From Candidatus Zixiibacteriota bacterium (lineage in GTDB: Bacteria; Zixibacteria; MSB-5A5; UBA10806; 4484-95), in the NCBI GenBank assembly GCA_024231855.1, contig JAAEQD010000180.1:1-64000 (forward strand): a DNA stretch of 64,000 bases. Reading direction: 5' to 3'. The position numbers were made by a program, and so were the translations under genes. Under the pieces are notes generated by a model. That model was not told where the DNA came from. It ran no database searches and saw nothing but the letters and a program-made list of their open reading frames with translations. The number at the start of each line of letters is the position of its first letter. Position 1 is the first letter of the stretch. Positions 20,101 to 29,800 of the stretch are shown piece after piece.

Positions 20101-20884
20101 CGGAATGCTGGAAATTAATATTTACTTTCATACTACGGCGTACGCGTATGGTGCCGATTTTAGTTTCCCGTTAGGAATAAACAATGCGTATCTAAATACT
20201 TTTGACGGGTATAGCTGCCAAATTCATTACCCATTCTCTCATTGGGATAGCAAGTCTTTCGGCAACCTCAATGAAGACTATATGACTGATAGTACAGGCA
20301 GTACCTGGGATAGTTACACATTTACCGGTTTCGCGGAACTCCCGGCCCCGTACGATAGTCCGCTTTTGCATACTGATCCGGTTGATCCCCCCATTCTTGG
20401 TTTAACCTTTGCGGTGGAAGTTAAAGATGATTCTACTTTAGATGGCCAAATTATCCCTAACGCTATTGGTCCCGGGCAGGATCCAATATCCGGCCCGGCC
20501 AATATGGGCGATCCTTATGGTGGCCCCGGTAATAGTCTTTATCAAATATTCTCATCGATACGATTTGTGAGGTATCTATACCTTCCCGGTGACGCTAATA
20601 TCTCCGCCGGGCTCTGGCCTCCGACAGTCATTGGCGGTGATGTCACTTATCTGGTAAATTATTTCAAGGGAGAGCCTGCCAATCCCGGTTGTACGCGTGA
20701 TGGCTTTTACGCGCCTGCCGATGTAAATGGCGATTGTCTGGTAATTGGCAGTGATGCTACAAAACTGGTGAACTATTTCCGCGGCGAGGCCAATATCTCC
20801 TGGTGCCCCGACTTCGCCCCGGCCTGGCCAACACCGGATGATTTGCCCCCGGAAGCCCCTGAGAGCTGGCCGAATTGCGAATAG
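17147..20884 (+). CDS. Secreted SBBP beta-propeller protein, paralogue of the preceding gene
   Basis: This 1245-residue protein has the same layout as the upstream gene. It has a signal peptide, a FTENMGQFG N-terminal domain, SBBP blades (about 260-715) with STYxGGS/DFPxxNxYD repeats, then three regulatory-like Ig domains (720-963). The VTIWIGTIDDSPV domain follows (about 966-1140), then the dockerin-like module (about 1143 to the end, last residues SWPNCE instead of GWPNCE). It starts 71 bases after the upstream stop, with AAGGAGATGAT directly before the ATG and no obvious promoter in the gap, so the two may be co-transcribed. Similarity along the whole length indicates tandem duplication followed by divergence. 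Likely a surface or matrix structural protein. Confidence 0.82.
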   Translation: MKVSNIILACFVTLILAISTEAQNNLSEFGMPVAFTENMGQFGERTLFKAEANGASFYFCSDEVAYLFVRNTDELIEDELPVNNDLPEELRQPRYKKESILIKTRFIGASQQVEVTGEEILGHISNYFHGNDPDQWRTNVSSYSSIVYHEIYPRIDLKYYGNGKSLKYDFIVNSGADISQIRIRYEGIDYLDVTTDGDLEISTSFGEIYEKAPRIYQDINGSKTEINGRYEIKEPGFFGFVVDEGYDPDLPLIIDPYIEYSTYLGASKNDKSEGIAVDSEGSTYIVSNTNSYYFPVANPYDESRNDGDEIVVSKLSASGNYLVYSTYLGGSHHDYGKDIAVDINGNAYITGYTNSSDFPLANQYDDGFDGDEWDCFLAKLSNLGNALLYSTYFGGSENEYSYGIAADTGGNAFVAGFTRSSDFPTANPYDGILGGDGDVFIAKFNTQLSGSNSLIFSTYYGGSYSDMGSATESAKDIAVDSEGCSYITGYTYSSDLHTVNAYSTSKTGWEDIFIVKFSNTGHYPLYATYLGGTRGQRGNCIDVDDSGNAYIIGLTDSRDFPIINAYDTTHNDIFVVKIATYLSGDSSLLYSTYFGGSDSEYGNGIAVNSEGEVYFTGTTYSEDMPIVDAFDGSYNGGDGWWGGGDAFVAKLSAQGDDLLYSTFFGGSDGDVANGIAVDESGNAYIAGNTESINFPVVNAFDGDYNGGRSDIFIANLNFGMGGTVTGTVSDDDGFPIEGVFVTDENNVSTDTTDYSGEYVLSHLQPGSHDIFYISSEYCAAIAADVYTDPGETVYVDIEMAAGGPITGTVNNENYNPVDNVLVEVEGTGIKDSTDVNGNFWLTGLCEGTYDISFTHIGYVDTSIVDITVNPTDTSYVDLVIGVGSSICGLVTDSSLNPIGEVTIVTIDFPANETSNSQGEYCLNGLPAGSYNISFIHPDYFDTVISNISVNENDTINLNVTLRPPTPDVTIWIGTIDDSPVVASIGGMLEINIYFHTTAYAYGADFSFPLGINNAYLNTFDGYSCQIHYPFSHWDSKSFGNLNEDYMTDSTGSTWDSYTFTGFAELPAPYDSPLLHTDPVDPPILGLTFAVEVKDDSTLDGQIIPNAIGPGQDPISGPANMGDPYGGPGNSLYQIFSSIRFVRYLYLPGDANISAGLWPPTVIGGDVTYLVNYFKGEPANPGCTRDGFYAPADVNGDCLVIGSDATKLVNYFRGEANISWCPDFAPAWPTPDDLPPEAPESWPNCE

Positions 20885-20921
20885 AATATCGCGAATTGCT
20901 ATTAGGTTATTAAAATAATAC

Positions 20922-20951
20922 TTGACAACCTATATTGTTATCGGCTATGTT
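20922..20951 (+). promoter_or_regulatory. Sigma70-type promoter of a beta-helix gene
   Basis: TTGACA at 20922-20927, an 18-base spacer, and TATGTT at 20946-20951, about 100 bases before the ATG at 21050. Confidence 0.5.
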
Positions 20952-21049
20952 TAGCTAAGAATTGACAATCAAATCTAATTAGTCTGCAGTTTTGATATTT
21001 AGTACGCGCCACAGTTAAAAATTAAAGATAAGTTACACGGGAGAGCAAG

Positions 21050-22723
21050 ATGAATAAACCGTATGTATTAGCAATGGTTGTTATCATCGCCTGTTGTATT
21101 TCCGTATCGGCGACGATAATCAATGTCCCTGCTGATCAACCAAAGATTCAGGACGGCATAAATACCGCCATTGACGGCGACACCGTATTGGTGCAACCCG
21201 ATACTTACGTTGAGAATATTAATTTCACCGGTCGCAATATTGTTGTGGGATCACTGTTTTTAACTACCGGCGATACGACTTATATTTCAACGACCATCAT
21301 AGATGGCGATTCAGTTGGCACGGTGGTGTCATTTATGAGTGGTGAAGATAGCACCGCGATGATTACCGGATTTACTATTACAAATGGCGCTGGTGGAGGA
21401 ACACACAGTAATTGGTTTGGTGGGGGAATAACATGTAATAACAATTCCAATCCGGCGATTATTAATAACATTGTAACAGAGAACATAGCGTCTCGAGGTG
21501 GCGGAATTCATTGCCATGAATCATCACCAAGAATAATTAACAATAAAATAATGAACAATGAAAGCATCGGCGGTGGCGGTATCGGCTGCAAACATGAAGC
21601 TCATCCTATTATTGAAGGAAACGTAATTGAGGGAAATTCAGCATCAGGTGGTGGCGGTGTTTTAGGAATTTTTGATTGTAATCTTACAATTCATAACAAC
21701 CTTATTAAAGATAATCATGCCAGCGATGGAGGGGGAATACAGTGTAACAGCGATTGTAATTCTTCAATAACCAACAATATTATTGTTGGAAATCATGCAA
21801 GCGGTCATGGCGGAGGTATCGACTGTTATCACGATTGTAATATGCTGATTTACAGCAATACAGTTATAGGCAACACTGCCGATTCCTGGGGAGGTGGTAT
21901 TCGCCTGAATGTAAGATGTATTGGCATAGTCAGCAATAATGTGATTGCCGGAAATGCGGCCGGAGATTTTGGGGGAGGGATTTATTGTTGTTATGATTCT
22001 GACGCAAAAATTATCAATAACACAATTGCCGGTAATTCTGCGGGTTGGTATGGCGGCGGAGTAGGCTGTATGGACGCGCTACCTACTATAGCAAACTGCA
22101 TTCTATGGGGAAATACAGCGATAGTTGAAGGCGATGAAGTTCATGATTATGACGGATATGACCATGAATTGTCCTTCTGCGATGTTCAAAATGGCTGGCC
22201 AGGGGATGGCAATTTAAGCGTCGATCCGATGTTTCGCGATCCATTGAATTATGATTATCATCTTATGGCGATAGAATGCGGCGATCCTTATGATTCCCCT
22301 TGTATTGACACAGGCGATCCTTATTATTCTGATAGTAATTTAAACTGCTCATGGGGCCTTGGCACTGAACTTAGCGATATTGGCGCGTTTGGCGGCGGCA
22401 TGCGTACTTTGATTCCATATCTTCCGGGCGATGTCGGTATGTTGCTTGGCGGTTGGCCGCCGATGGCAATTGGCGGCGATGTTACCTGGCTGGTTGGCTA
22501 TTTCCGCGGCCATCTATCAGATCAGCCATGTCTTCTGGATGGCTTTTGGGCATCGGCTGATGCCAATGGCGATTGTATTATAATTGGCAGCGACTTAACT
22601 AAGCTGGTGAATTATTTCCGAGGGCTAACATCACTGAGCTATTGTCCTGAATATCCGCCGGCATGGCCAACTTCGGATGATCTTCCTGCCGAAGCGCCTG
22701 AGGGCTGGCCAAATTGCGAATAG
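21050..22723 (+). CDS. Secreted right-handed beta-helix protein with dockerin-like C-terminus
   Basis: This exported 557-residue protein has a signal peptide (about 1-21). The N-cap (INVPADQPKIQDGINTAIDGDTV) is shared with the paralogues at 8613 and 10813, followed by a parallel beta-helix (about 25-380) with GGGI repeats and many NNxIxGN turns. A spacer with DSPCIDTGDP and LSDIGAFGGG leads into the dockerin-like module (about 457 to the end, GWPNCE). It is the shortest of the helix paralogues. No catalytic residues were identified. GGGAGAGCAAG precedes the ATG. Extracellular binding or structural role inferred only from fold and context. Confidence 0.83.
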   Translation: MNKPYVLAMVVIIACCISVSATIINVPADQPKIQDGINTAIDGDTVLVQPDTYVENINFTGRNIVVGSLFLTTGDTTYISTTIIDGDSVGTVVSFMSGEDSTAMITGFTITNGAGGGTHSNWFGGGITCNNNSNPAIINNIVTENIASRGGGIHCHESSPRIINNKIMNNESIGGGGIGCKHEAHPIIEGNVIEGNSASGGGGVLGIFDCNLTIHNNLIKDNHASDGGGIQCNSDCNSSITNNIIVGNHASGHGGGIDCYHDCNMLIYSNTVIGNTADSWGGGIRLNVRCIGIVSNNVIAGNAAGDFGGGIYCCYDSDAKIINNTIAGNSAGWYGGGVGCMDALPTIANCILWGNTAIVEGDEVHDYDGYDHELSFCDVQNGWPGDGNLSVDPMFRDPLNYDYHLMAIECGDPYDSPCIDTGDPYYSDSNLNCSWGLGTELSDIGAFGGGMRTLIPYLPGDVGMLLGGWPPMAIGGDVTWLVGYFRGHLSDQPCLLDGFWASADANGDCIIIGSDLTKLVNYFRGLTSLSYCPEYPPAWPTSDDLPAEAPEGWPNCE

Positions 22724-22813
22724 CCGGGATGTCGGCTCAAATAAAACATCAATTTTGGTATGAAGTTATTACGAGCCAGCAAGATTTACTCATCAAAAAA
22801 TCTAAATTAAGGC

Positions 22814-22841
22814 TTGATTTTCCGCGAAAATAAGCTATTTT
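22814..22841 (+). promoter_or_regulatory. Sigma70-type promoter
   Basis: TTGATT at 22814-22819, a 16-base spacer, and TATTTT at 22836-22841, about 60 bases before the start at 22903. Confidence 0.45.
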
Positions 22842-22902
22842 TTATGTGTTACGAAGTTACTTCACGTTTTGGTAGTATACTACAGGCTAATCGGGGAGAA
22901 AA

Positions 22903-24957
22903 ATGATGAGAAAAACGTTATATTTTGTAATCCTGGTGTCATTTATTTTTACATCTGCCGCGTCAGCCATAACAATTCATGTGCCGGCGGATTATATATC
23001 GATACAAGACGCTGTCAATGGCTCAGTCGATGGCGATACGGTGCTGGTTGCTCCAGGATTATACAATGAGCATATCAGGTTTTTCGGTAGAGCTATCGTA
23101 CTTAAAAGCGAAGCTGGAGCGGAGGCTACGATAATCGAGAAGGTCTATGAACAATGGTCATTGATCTATGTTTATGATGGTGAAACCCAGACTACGATTA
23201 TCGACGGTTTCACGCTGAGGAACGCTTCAAGTGGCGCGATTAAATGCGTCGGCAGTTCGCCAACGATTCAGAATTGTATTATCGAGAACTGCACGATATT
23301 TCCGCCCGAATTCGATTATTTCGGCGGAGGAATCACCATTCGAGATTCGAATGGTTGGGCCAGAATTAAAAACAATATTATCCGCTTCAACGACGCGACC
23401 CATAGTTACGGTATTATCGGCGGCGGTATACTTATAAATGATTCATATGCCATAATTGATTCGAATATCATATACGGCAATATTGCCAATTACGGCGGAG
23501 CAATCGATTGCCACGGCGGCTCGGTGATTATCAAGCATAACATGATATACGATAATCAGGCGGAAATCACGGGCGGAGCGATTATGATAAGAGACATTTC
23601 GAACAGCGCGATTATCAATAATACCATAACCGACAATAACTCCCTGGAAACCTCCGGTGGAATCATTATATACGAAAGCATCGATTTAGAAATTAAAAAT
23701 AATATAATAGCCAACAACAATCTGAACTCTATTAGAGCCGAATATTCGCATGAAATACATTTTGGCTACAATTGCGTATTCGGCCATGAGGATAGCCTGT
23801 TTTATGGATTCCTGCCCGAAGTCGGCAATATCACCGATGATCCGCGGTTCTGGGACATACCAAATGATGACTACGCTCTACACAGATATTCTCCCTGCAT
23901 CAACGCCGGCGATCCCACGAGTCCGCATGACAATGACGGCTCGATAGCCGACATGGGAGCAATTACTTTCGATCCTACGGATCATTTATTGAATTTCAGC
24001 CTCCTGGCACCGGTCGATGATTCAATCTGCGCCAATCCTCCTGAGTTTGTCTGGCATTCATCGGCTGATACGGATTCGGGCTATCCTGTATTTTACAGAT
24101 TATATATCAGCGGCGATCCTGAGTTCGTTTCTCCTGATTCAAGCGTTGAGCTGACCGATACGGTTTACAGTTATCCTGATTCGTTAATTAGATCGCTTGA
24201 TTACAGTTGGCATGTCAAAGCCTATTCATATCATCATGATTCGGTATTCAGTGATGAGACCTGGAATTTTTATCTTGATGGCATTCCATCTATGCCAATA
24301 GTCGAAGCTCCCGAAAACGGCGAGTTGGTCGACTCTACAACCCAGTTGTTTTGGGAAGTATCTATCGATCCTGACCCGATGGACTCTCTAACCTATTCGG
24401 CACAAATCGATGATGATCCGAATTTCGATTCGCCGGAAATAGATGTGAGCGGCATTTCCGATATCGGCTTAATTCTCGATGGCGTAGCCACGGTCAGGTT
24501 AGGTGATATGCCCGGTTTCGAAAATCTCCAGGATGATCAAACGTATTTCTGGCGAGTACGCGGTGATGATCGATACGGCTTGCATTCCGATTTCACTGAC
24601 GGCAGCAACTTCTTCCATGTTAGCGATAGATTCCCCGGCAGCTACGGATACCTTCCGGGTGATGTCAATATGGCCTCAGGCGCCTGGCCGCCTTCAGTAA
24701 TTGGCAGCGATGTAACTTACTTAGTAAACTACTTCAGAGGTTTCCCGAACTGCCCGCCATGTCCTGTCGATAACCTCTGGCAATCCGCTGATGCCAACGG
24801 CGATTGTAATATACTGGGCAGCGATGTGACTAAACTTGTCAACTATTTTAGAGGTACTTCGAATATCCAGTATTGCCCATATCACAGCACCGCCTGGCCC
24901 ACATCGGAAAATTTACCGGCCGAACAACCGTCTGGTTGGCCCAATTGCGAGGAGTAG
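22903..24957 (+). CDS. Secreted beta-helix / fibronectin-III-like protein with dockerin-like C-terminus
   Basis: This 684-residue protein has a signal peptide (about 1-22) and the family N-cap (HVPADYISIQDAVNGSVDGDTV). A shorter beta-helix (25-350) follows, less glycine-rich than its paralogues. Two fibronectin-III-like domains come next, at about 363-460 (PPEFVWHSSADTD, YSWHVKAYSY) and 461-575 (TQLFWEVSIDPDP, TYFWRVRGDDRYG). The dockerin-like module starts near 583; GWPNCE is followed by one extra Glu. Two adjacent ATGs (22903, 22906) follow a GGGGAG. The combination suggests an extended surface protein presenting the helix away from the module. No enzymatic function is visible. Confidence 0.82.
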   Translation: MMRKTLYFVILVSFIFTSAASAITIHVPADYISIQDAVNGSVDGDTVLVAPGLYNEHIRFFGRAIVLKSEAGAEATIIEKVYEQWSLIYVYDGETQTTIIDGFTLRNASSGAIKCVGSSPTIQNCIIENCTIFPPEFDYFGGGITIRDSNGWARIKNNIIRFNDATHSYGIIGGGILINDSYAIIDSNIIYGNIANYGGAIDCHGGSVIIKHNMIYDNQAEITGGAIMIRDISNSAIINNTITDNNSLETSGGIIIYESIDLEIKNNIIANNNLNSIRAEYSHEIHFGYNCVFGHEDSLFYGFLPEVGNITDDPRFWDIPNDDYALHRYSPCINAGDPTSPHDNDGSIADMGAITFDPTDHLLNFSLLAPVDDSICANPPEFVWHSSADTDSGYPVFYRLYISGDPEFVSPDSSVELTDTVYSYPDSLIRSLDYSWHVKAYSYHHDSVFSDETWNFYLDGIPSMPIVEAPENGELVDSTTQLFWEVSIDPDPMDSLTYSAQIDDDPNFDSPEIDVSGISDIGLILDGVATVRLGDMPGFENLQDDQTYFWRVRGDDRYGLHSDFTDGSNFFHVSDRFPGSYGYLPGDVNMASGAWPPSVIGSDVTYLVNYFRGFPNCPPCPVDNLWQSADANGDCNILGSDVTKLVNYFRGTSNIQYCPYHSTAWPTSENLPAEQPSGWPNCEE

Positions 24958-25013
24958 CAATAACTAGTCGGTCCGGCCCCAAAATCTCTTTTTAAACAAA
25001 TCAAATTTAATAC

Positions 25014-25042
25014 TTGACCAACATGTTAATATTCACTATTTT
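25014..25042 (+). promoter_or_regulatory. Sigma70-type promoter
   Basis: TTGACC at 25014-25019, a 17-base spacer, and TATTTT at 25037-25042, about 80 bases before the ATG at 25125. Confidence 0.5.
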
Positions 25043-25124
25043 ATGTATGTAAATGAGACTACGCGGTGGATTAAACTAAGCAATTGATGTGAACAGTTAA
25101 CTATTAACTGAAGGCGGAATTAAA

Positions 25125-26597
25125 ATGAAGTATGCCTGCTTAATCTCGTTTATCACTGTTTTATCTGTTTCAGCTGTATTAAATGCTCAGCCCGCTGATT
25201 CTCTATGGTTTTATACGTACGGTGATGAAAATGACAATGTCATAAGTAATATTATTCAAACCAATGATGCTGGCTTTCTACTAATAGGAACAACCGATAC
25301 TGAGACTAACGAGGAAGATATTTATTTAGTTAAACTAAACTCCGATGGAGACTCATTATGGACCAGAACATATGGTGATTATTCTATTGATAAGGGATAC
25401 GATGCTTTTGAAACAAACGAGGGCGATTTTATTATTGTCGGCAATTCATATAGCTATGGCAACGAAATGCAAGTTTATATAATTTTAACTGATTCTATTG
25501 GTGATATAAACTGGTTCCGGACTTATGGTGGGGAACATGATGATTACGCATTGGATATTGAGAAAGATTCCAATGGGGATTTCATTTTGACAGGTTATAC
25601 AAGAGATATCGATACTCAAAACCGCGACCTGCTAATAATTAAAGTTAATCCTAATGGCGATAGCCTGTGGGCGACTATACATGGAGAGGACTCGCGTGAT
25701 GTTGGCATTTCAACAAAGGCTACACCAGATGGCGGATATATCGTTAATGGTTCAACTTGGAGTTATGGTAGCAGCGGTGGCAGTGATTTCTGGCTAATCA
25801 AGTTTAACGATCAGGATGAACAAATATGGAATAATACTTACGGAACTACGCTCACTGAACATTCTAAAGATTTTGATATTACGGCAGATGGCGGTTATAT
25901 ATTGGTGGGCTCAACTTGGTCGCAGGAAAAACAACATGATTTCTATATTGTAAAAACCGACTCCGCGGGTAATCTACAATGGAGTCAATCATTCGGCGGT
26001 AATCTGGATGATCACGCTAACGGTATTAAAGAGGGAATTGATGGCGAATATCTTATTATAGGTGGTACTCGAAATTTCGGAGCCGGCTCGACTGATTTAT
26101 ACATCACTAAACTGACCTCAAGCGGTGATGTGATTTGGACGAAAACCTATGGCGATTCGCACCAAGATGTGGGCGGATCGTTTGTAATCACCGATCAAAA
26201 CGACTGCGTTATCGGAGGTAATACCAATAGCTTTGGTAATGGTTTTAATGATCTTTTAGCCTTGAAAATTACTAATCTTTCCCCTTTGATGTACCTTCCT
26301 GGGGACGTAAATATGTACAACGGCGCTTGGCCGCCATCCGTAATCGGCGGGGATGTCACATTTCTGGTGAACTATTTTAGATCATTGCCATCCAGCCAGG
26401 CATGTTTATTGGGCGGTTTCTGGGCTTCGGCCGATGCCAATGGCGATTGCAATATAATCGGTAGCGATGTGACTCGGTTGGTGAACTATTTCCGGGGCCT
26501 GAGTGATATCACTTCATGCCCGGATTACCCAGCGGCCTGGCTGACTCTGGATGATCTTCCGTTAGAAACGCTTGAAGGTTGGCCCAATTGCGAGTAA
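25125..26597 (+). CDS. Secreted beta-propeller-like repeat protein with dockerin-like C-terminus
   Basis: This exported 490-residue protein has a signal peptide (about 1-21). Roughly seven repeats of about 50 residues (25-375) follow. Each has a W-x-x-TYG motif, a polar turn, then GG(Y/F)-(I/L)-x-x-G-x-T and an L-x-K-(L/I/V)-(N/D)-x-x-G-(D/N) closing strand (for example GDSLWTRTYGD, DGGYIVNGSTWSYG). This pattern fits a seven-bladed beta-propeller distinct from SBBP. The dockerin-like module is at about 389-490 and ends GWPNCE. The repeat resembles many annotated-hypothetical secreted proteins of FCB bacteria. No catalytic motif; binding or scaffold role inferred. Confidence 0.8.
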   Translation: MKYACLISFITVLSVSAVLNAQPADSLWFYTYGDENDNVISNIIQTNDAGFLLIGTTDTETNEEDIYLVKLNSDGDSLWTRTYGDYSIDKGYDAFETNEGDFIIVGNSYSYGNEMQVYIILTDSIGDINWFRTYGGEHDDYALDIEKDSNGDFILTGYTRDIDTQNRDLLIIKVNPNGDSLWATIHGEDSRDVGISTKATPDGGYIVNGSTWSYGSSGGSDFWLIKFNDQDEQIWNNTYGTTLTEHSKDFDITADGGYILVGSTWSQEKQHDFYIVKTDSAGNLQWSQSFGGNLDDHANGIKEGIDGEYLIIGGTRNFGAGSTDLYITKLTSSGDVIWTKTYGDSHQDVGGSFVITDQNDCVIGGNTNSFGNGFNDLLALKITNLSPLMYLPGDVNMYNGAWPPSVIGGDVTFLVNYFRSLPSSQACLLGGFWASADANGDCNIIGSDVTRLVNYFRGLSDITSCPDYPAAWLTLDDLPLETLEGWPNCE

Positions 26598-26703
26598 CCT
26601 GATAATAACGATTTTACATCTGGCTTAGTACGCAAATAGAAATTTTATATCCAATAGATAAAATGATCAATTGGTTAATTTGGCTTAATTTTACATTTTA
26701 TTG

Positions 26704-26731
26704 TTGACATATGCTATTATAATACTATAAT
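26704..26731 (+). promoter_or_regulatory. Near-consensus sigma70 promoter
   Basis: TTGACA at 26704-26709, a 16-base spacer, and a perfect TATAAT at 26726-26731. It is the best promoter match in the array, about 105 bases before the ATG at 26837. Confidence 0.7.
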
Positions 26732-26836
26732 TTACTAATGATTCTCACCGGAGCCGAAATGCCAGTTAGCCTGGCTATAAAAGGCGGTACCATGCGAAAG
26801 AATTTGAATCATTTATGCTTATATGAAGGAGGAGGA

Positions 26837-29800
26837 ATGAAGAAGTTTTGTTTTATCTTGACATGTTTTATTATCCTCACTTTTGCATTAAATACCGAAG
26901 TTCAAAGTAATTTATCCGAATTCGGAATGCCAAATATGCCAATTTCCTTCACCGAAAATATGGGTCAGTTCGGGGAGACAACGCTATTCAAAGCCGAAGC
27001 CAACGGTGTGGCTTTTTATTTCAGCCGCGATGAAGTTGCCTATCTGTTCGTTCGCAAAACAGATGTGCCGATTGAAGATGAATTATCTGTCGATAAGAGC
27101 CTGTCGGATGAACTCAAGCAACTTCGATATAAGCAAGAGTTATTACTGATAAAAGCGAAGTTTATAGGCGCTAACGAGCAAGCCGAAGTATCGGGAGAAG
27201 GGATACAGAACTACAAATACAACTACTTCCGCGGTAATGATCAGTCGAAGTGGCAAACAAATGTACCAAGTTACTCATCGATAGTTTATCACGATATTTA
27301 CCCGGGTATCGATTTGAAATACTACGGTAACGATAAGTCATTGAAATATGATTTCATTATCAAACCCGGCGCGGATGTTTCTCAAATCCAAATTCGCTAC
27401 GATGGAATCGATAATCTAGGCGTCACTCCATCCGGCGATCTCGAAATAAACACTTCGTTTGGCGAGATGCATGAAAAAGCACCGCGAATCTATCAGGATA
27501 TGAATGGTTTAAAAACTGAAGTATCCGGGCGGTATGAACTTAAGGAGCCGGGAGTTTTCGGTTTTGCTTTCGACGAAAGTTTTAATCCGGAAATCACACT
27601 AATTATCGATCCCGAACTGGCCTATAGCACTTTCCTGGGCGGAAGTTATCATGAGTATTGCAATGGTATTGAGCTGGATGAAAACGGTAATATGTACATT
27701 GCCGGTCATACCGGTTCGGATGATTTTCCTGTCGTTAATCCATACGATAGCAGCGCTAATGGTTCTGGTGATATTTTTGTATCTAAAATCTCAAGTGATG
27801 GTCAAACGCTTTTATTTAGCACATTTATCGGCGGCGGGAATGCTGAACATTGCTATGATGTCGTTATTAATTCATTGGGCGACATATGCCTTACCGGAAA
27901 GACACAATCATCAGATTATCCAATGGCTTATCCTTATCAGAGTATTTACGATGATGGTGATGTAAGCTCTTACGGAGATGCTTATATCACGGTATTATCA
28001 TCATCAGGGGATTCATTAGTATTCAGTTCATATTTGGGAGGTAATAGAGAAGATATAGGATATGGTATTGCTGTTAATGATTATAATGATATCTATATCA
28101 TCGGTTTTACAAAATCAAATGATTTCCCCACTGTAAATGCTTTTGATGATACTCGCAATGGATACAATGACGCATTTGTATCGAAGTTTTCGCCATATAC
28201 AGGCGGTTCCGAATGTCTTCTGATTAGTACTTACTTAGGTGGTAGCGATACGGAGAAAGGAAATGCTATAGAGATAGATGGCGACGAAAATATATACCTG
28301 GTGGGCGAAACTGATTCGGATGATTTTCCTGTTTCTTCTGATGCATTTGATACAACATTCGCAAACGATGATATTTTCATTACAAAAATGCCGCCCGATT
28401 TAGATTCTCTTATGTATAGCACTTATCTGGGAGGACTTGATGATGATCATGGTTACAGTATTGCGGTTGATAATAACGGATGCGCTTATTTAACCGGTTA
28501 TACTAATTCTACGGATTTCCCTTTGGTTACTCCTTACGATTCAACCAGAGTTAACAGAGAAGCATTTATATCTAAACTGTCGGCGGCCGGAGATAGCCTT
28601 CTTTATAGCACATTTTTGGGCGGTGAACATCGGGACAATGGCAAAAAAATAGCAGTAGATGAAAGCGGGCTGGTTTACATTACCGGTCAAACTCAGTCTA
28701 ATTACTATCCTTTAGTAAATTGTGATAACCCGGGTTTTTACAATGGCAGTATTATCTTAAGTGTACTTTCTACGCCCACGAATACTTTATGCTTCAGCGG
28801 CAGATTTGGCGGTTCAGATAGCGAATCCGGTACTGACATGGTTTTTGCCGATAACGGTGACCTTCTTATAACTGGACTGACCAAATCACCTGATTTTCCG
28901 TTGTTAAATCCCGTTGATGATGAAATTATAGAAGATTACTATGACGCTTTTGTTTCGAGATTCAATTTTGAAAGCTGGGAGCAGGTATCAGGGGTAATCA
29001 CCGGAGTAATAACGGATGAGTACGCGAATCCGGTGGAGGGAGTATTTGTTGAAGTTCAAGGTACATTTAATAATGATATCTCCAATGCCGATGGTGAGTA
29101 TTTAATCGAAGGAAATATCTTAAGCGCGTCCACTGTCTTTTTCAGCCACATCGATTTTTGCGATTCGGCTATTTATAATATCGAAGTAAATGAAAACGAG
29201 ACCACGTATGTTAATGTAGAATTGGCGATGAATGGATCTGTAAACGGTATAGTATACAATAATGCTTTGGATCCTTTGGAGGGGGCAGTCATATCGGCCT
29301 TTTGCACGGAGTATGAAAGCGTTTCGGATACTACTGATAGCTTCGGTCAATATCTGCTGAGTGGATTCTGCGCCGGTAATTATGATTTATCTCTTACGCG
29401 TTACGGCTGCAGAGATTCCACAATAAATGATATTGCGATTTCAGCGGGCGATACGACCACACTTGATATCGAGATAACGGTATTAGGCTCAATAGCCGGA
29501 TATGTAACCGATCCCGATGGCGAACCGATACCTGGTGTCCGGGTTAAATATAGAAGTTATCCTGATCCTATTCAATTCGCCGCTTATACTAATCAGCATG
29601 GTTTTTATCAAACTAATGGAATTGAACCGGGAACATATAACGGTGTAGTTTATCACAATAACAACTATATCGATACTACATGTGATGTGAATATTTTTCT
29701 TGAAGATACGACTGTGATAAATGTGACCTTACAACCTGTAACCGAATATGATGTCACTGTCTGGATAGGTAATCTGGATGAATCTCCGCTTATCGCGCCG

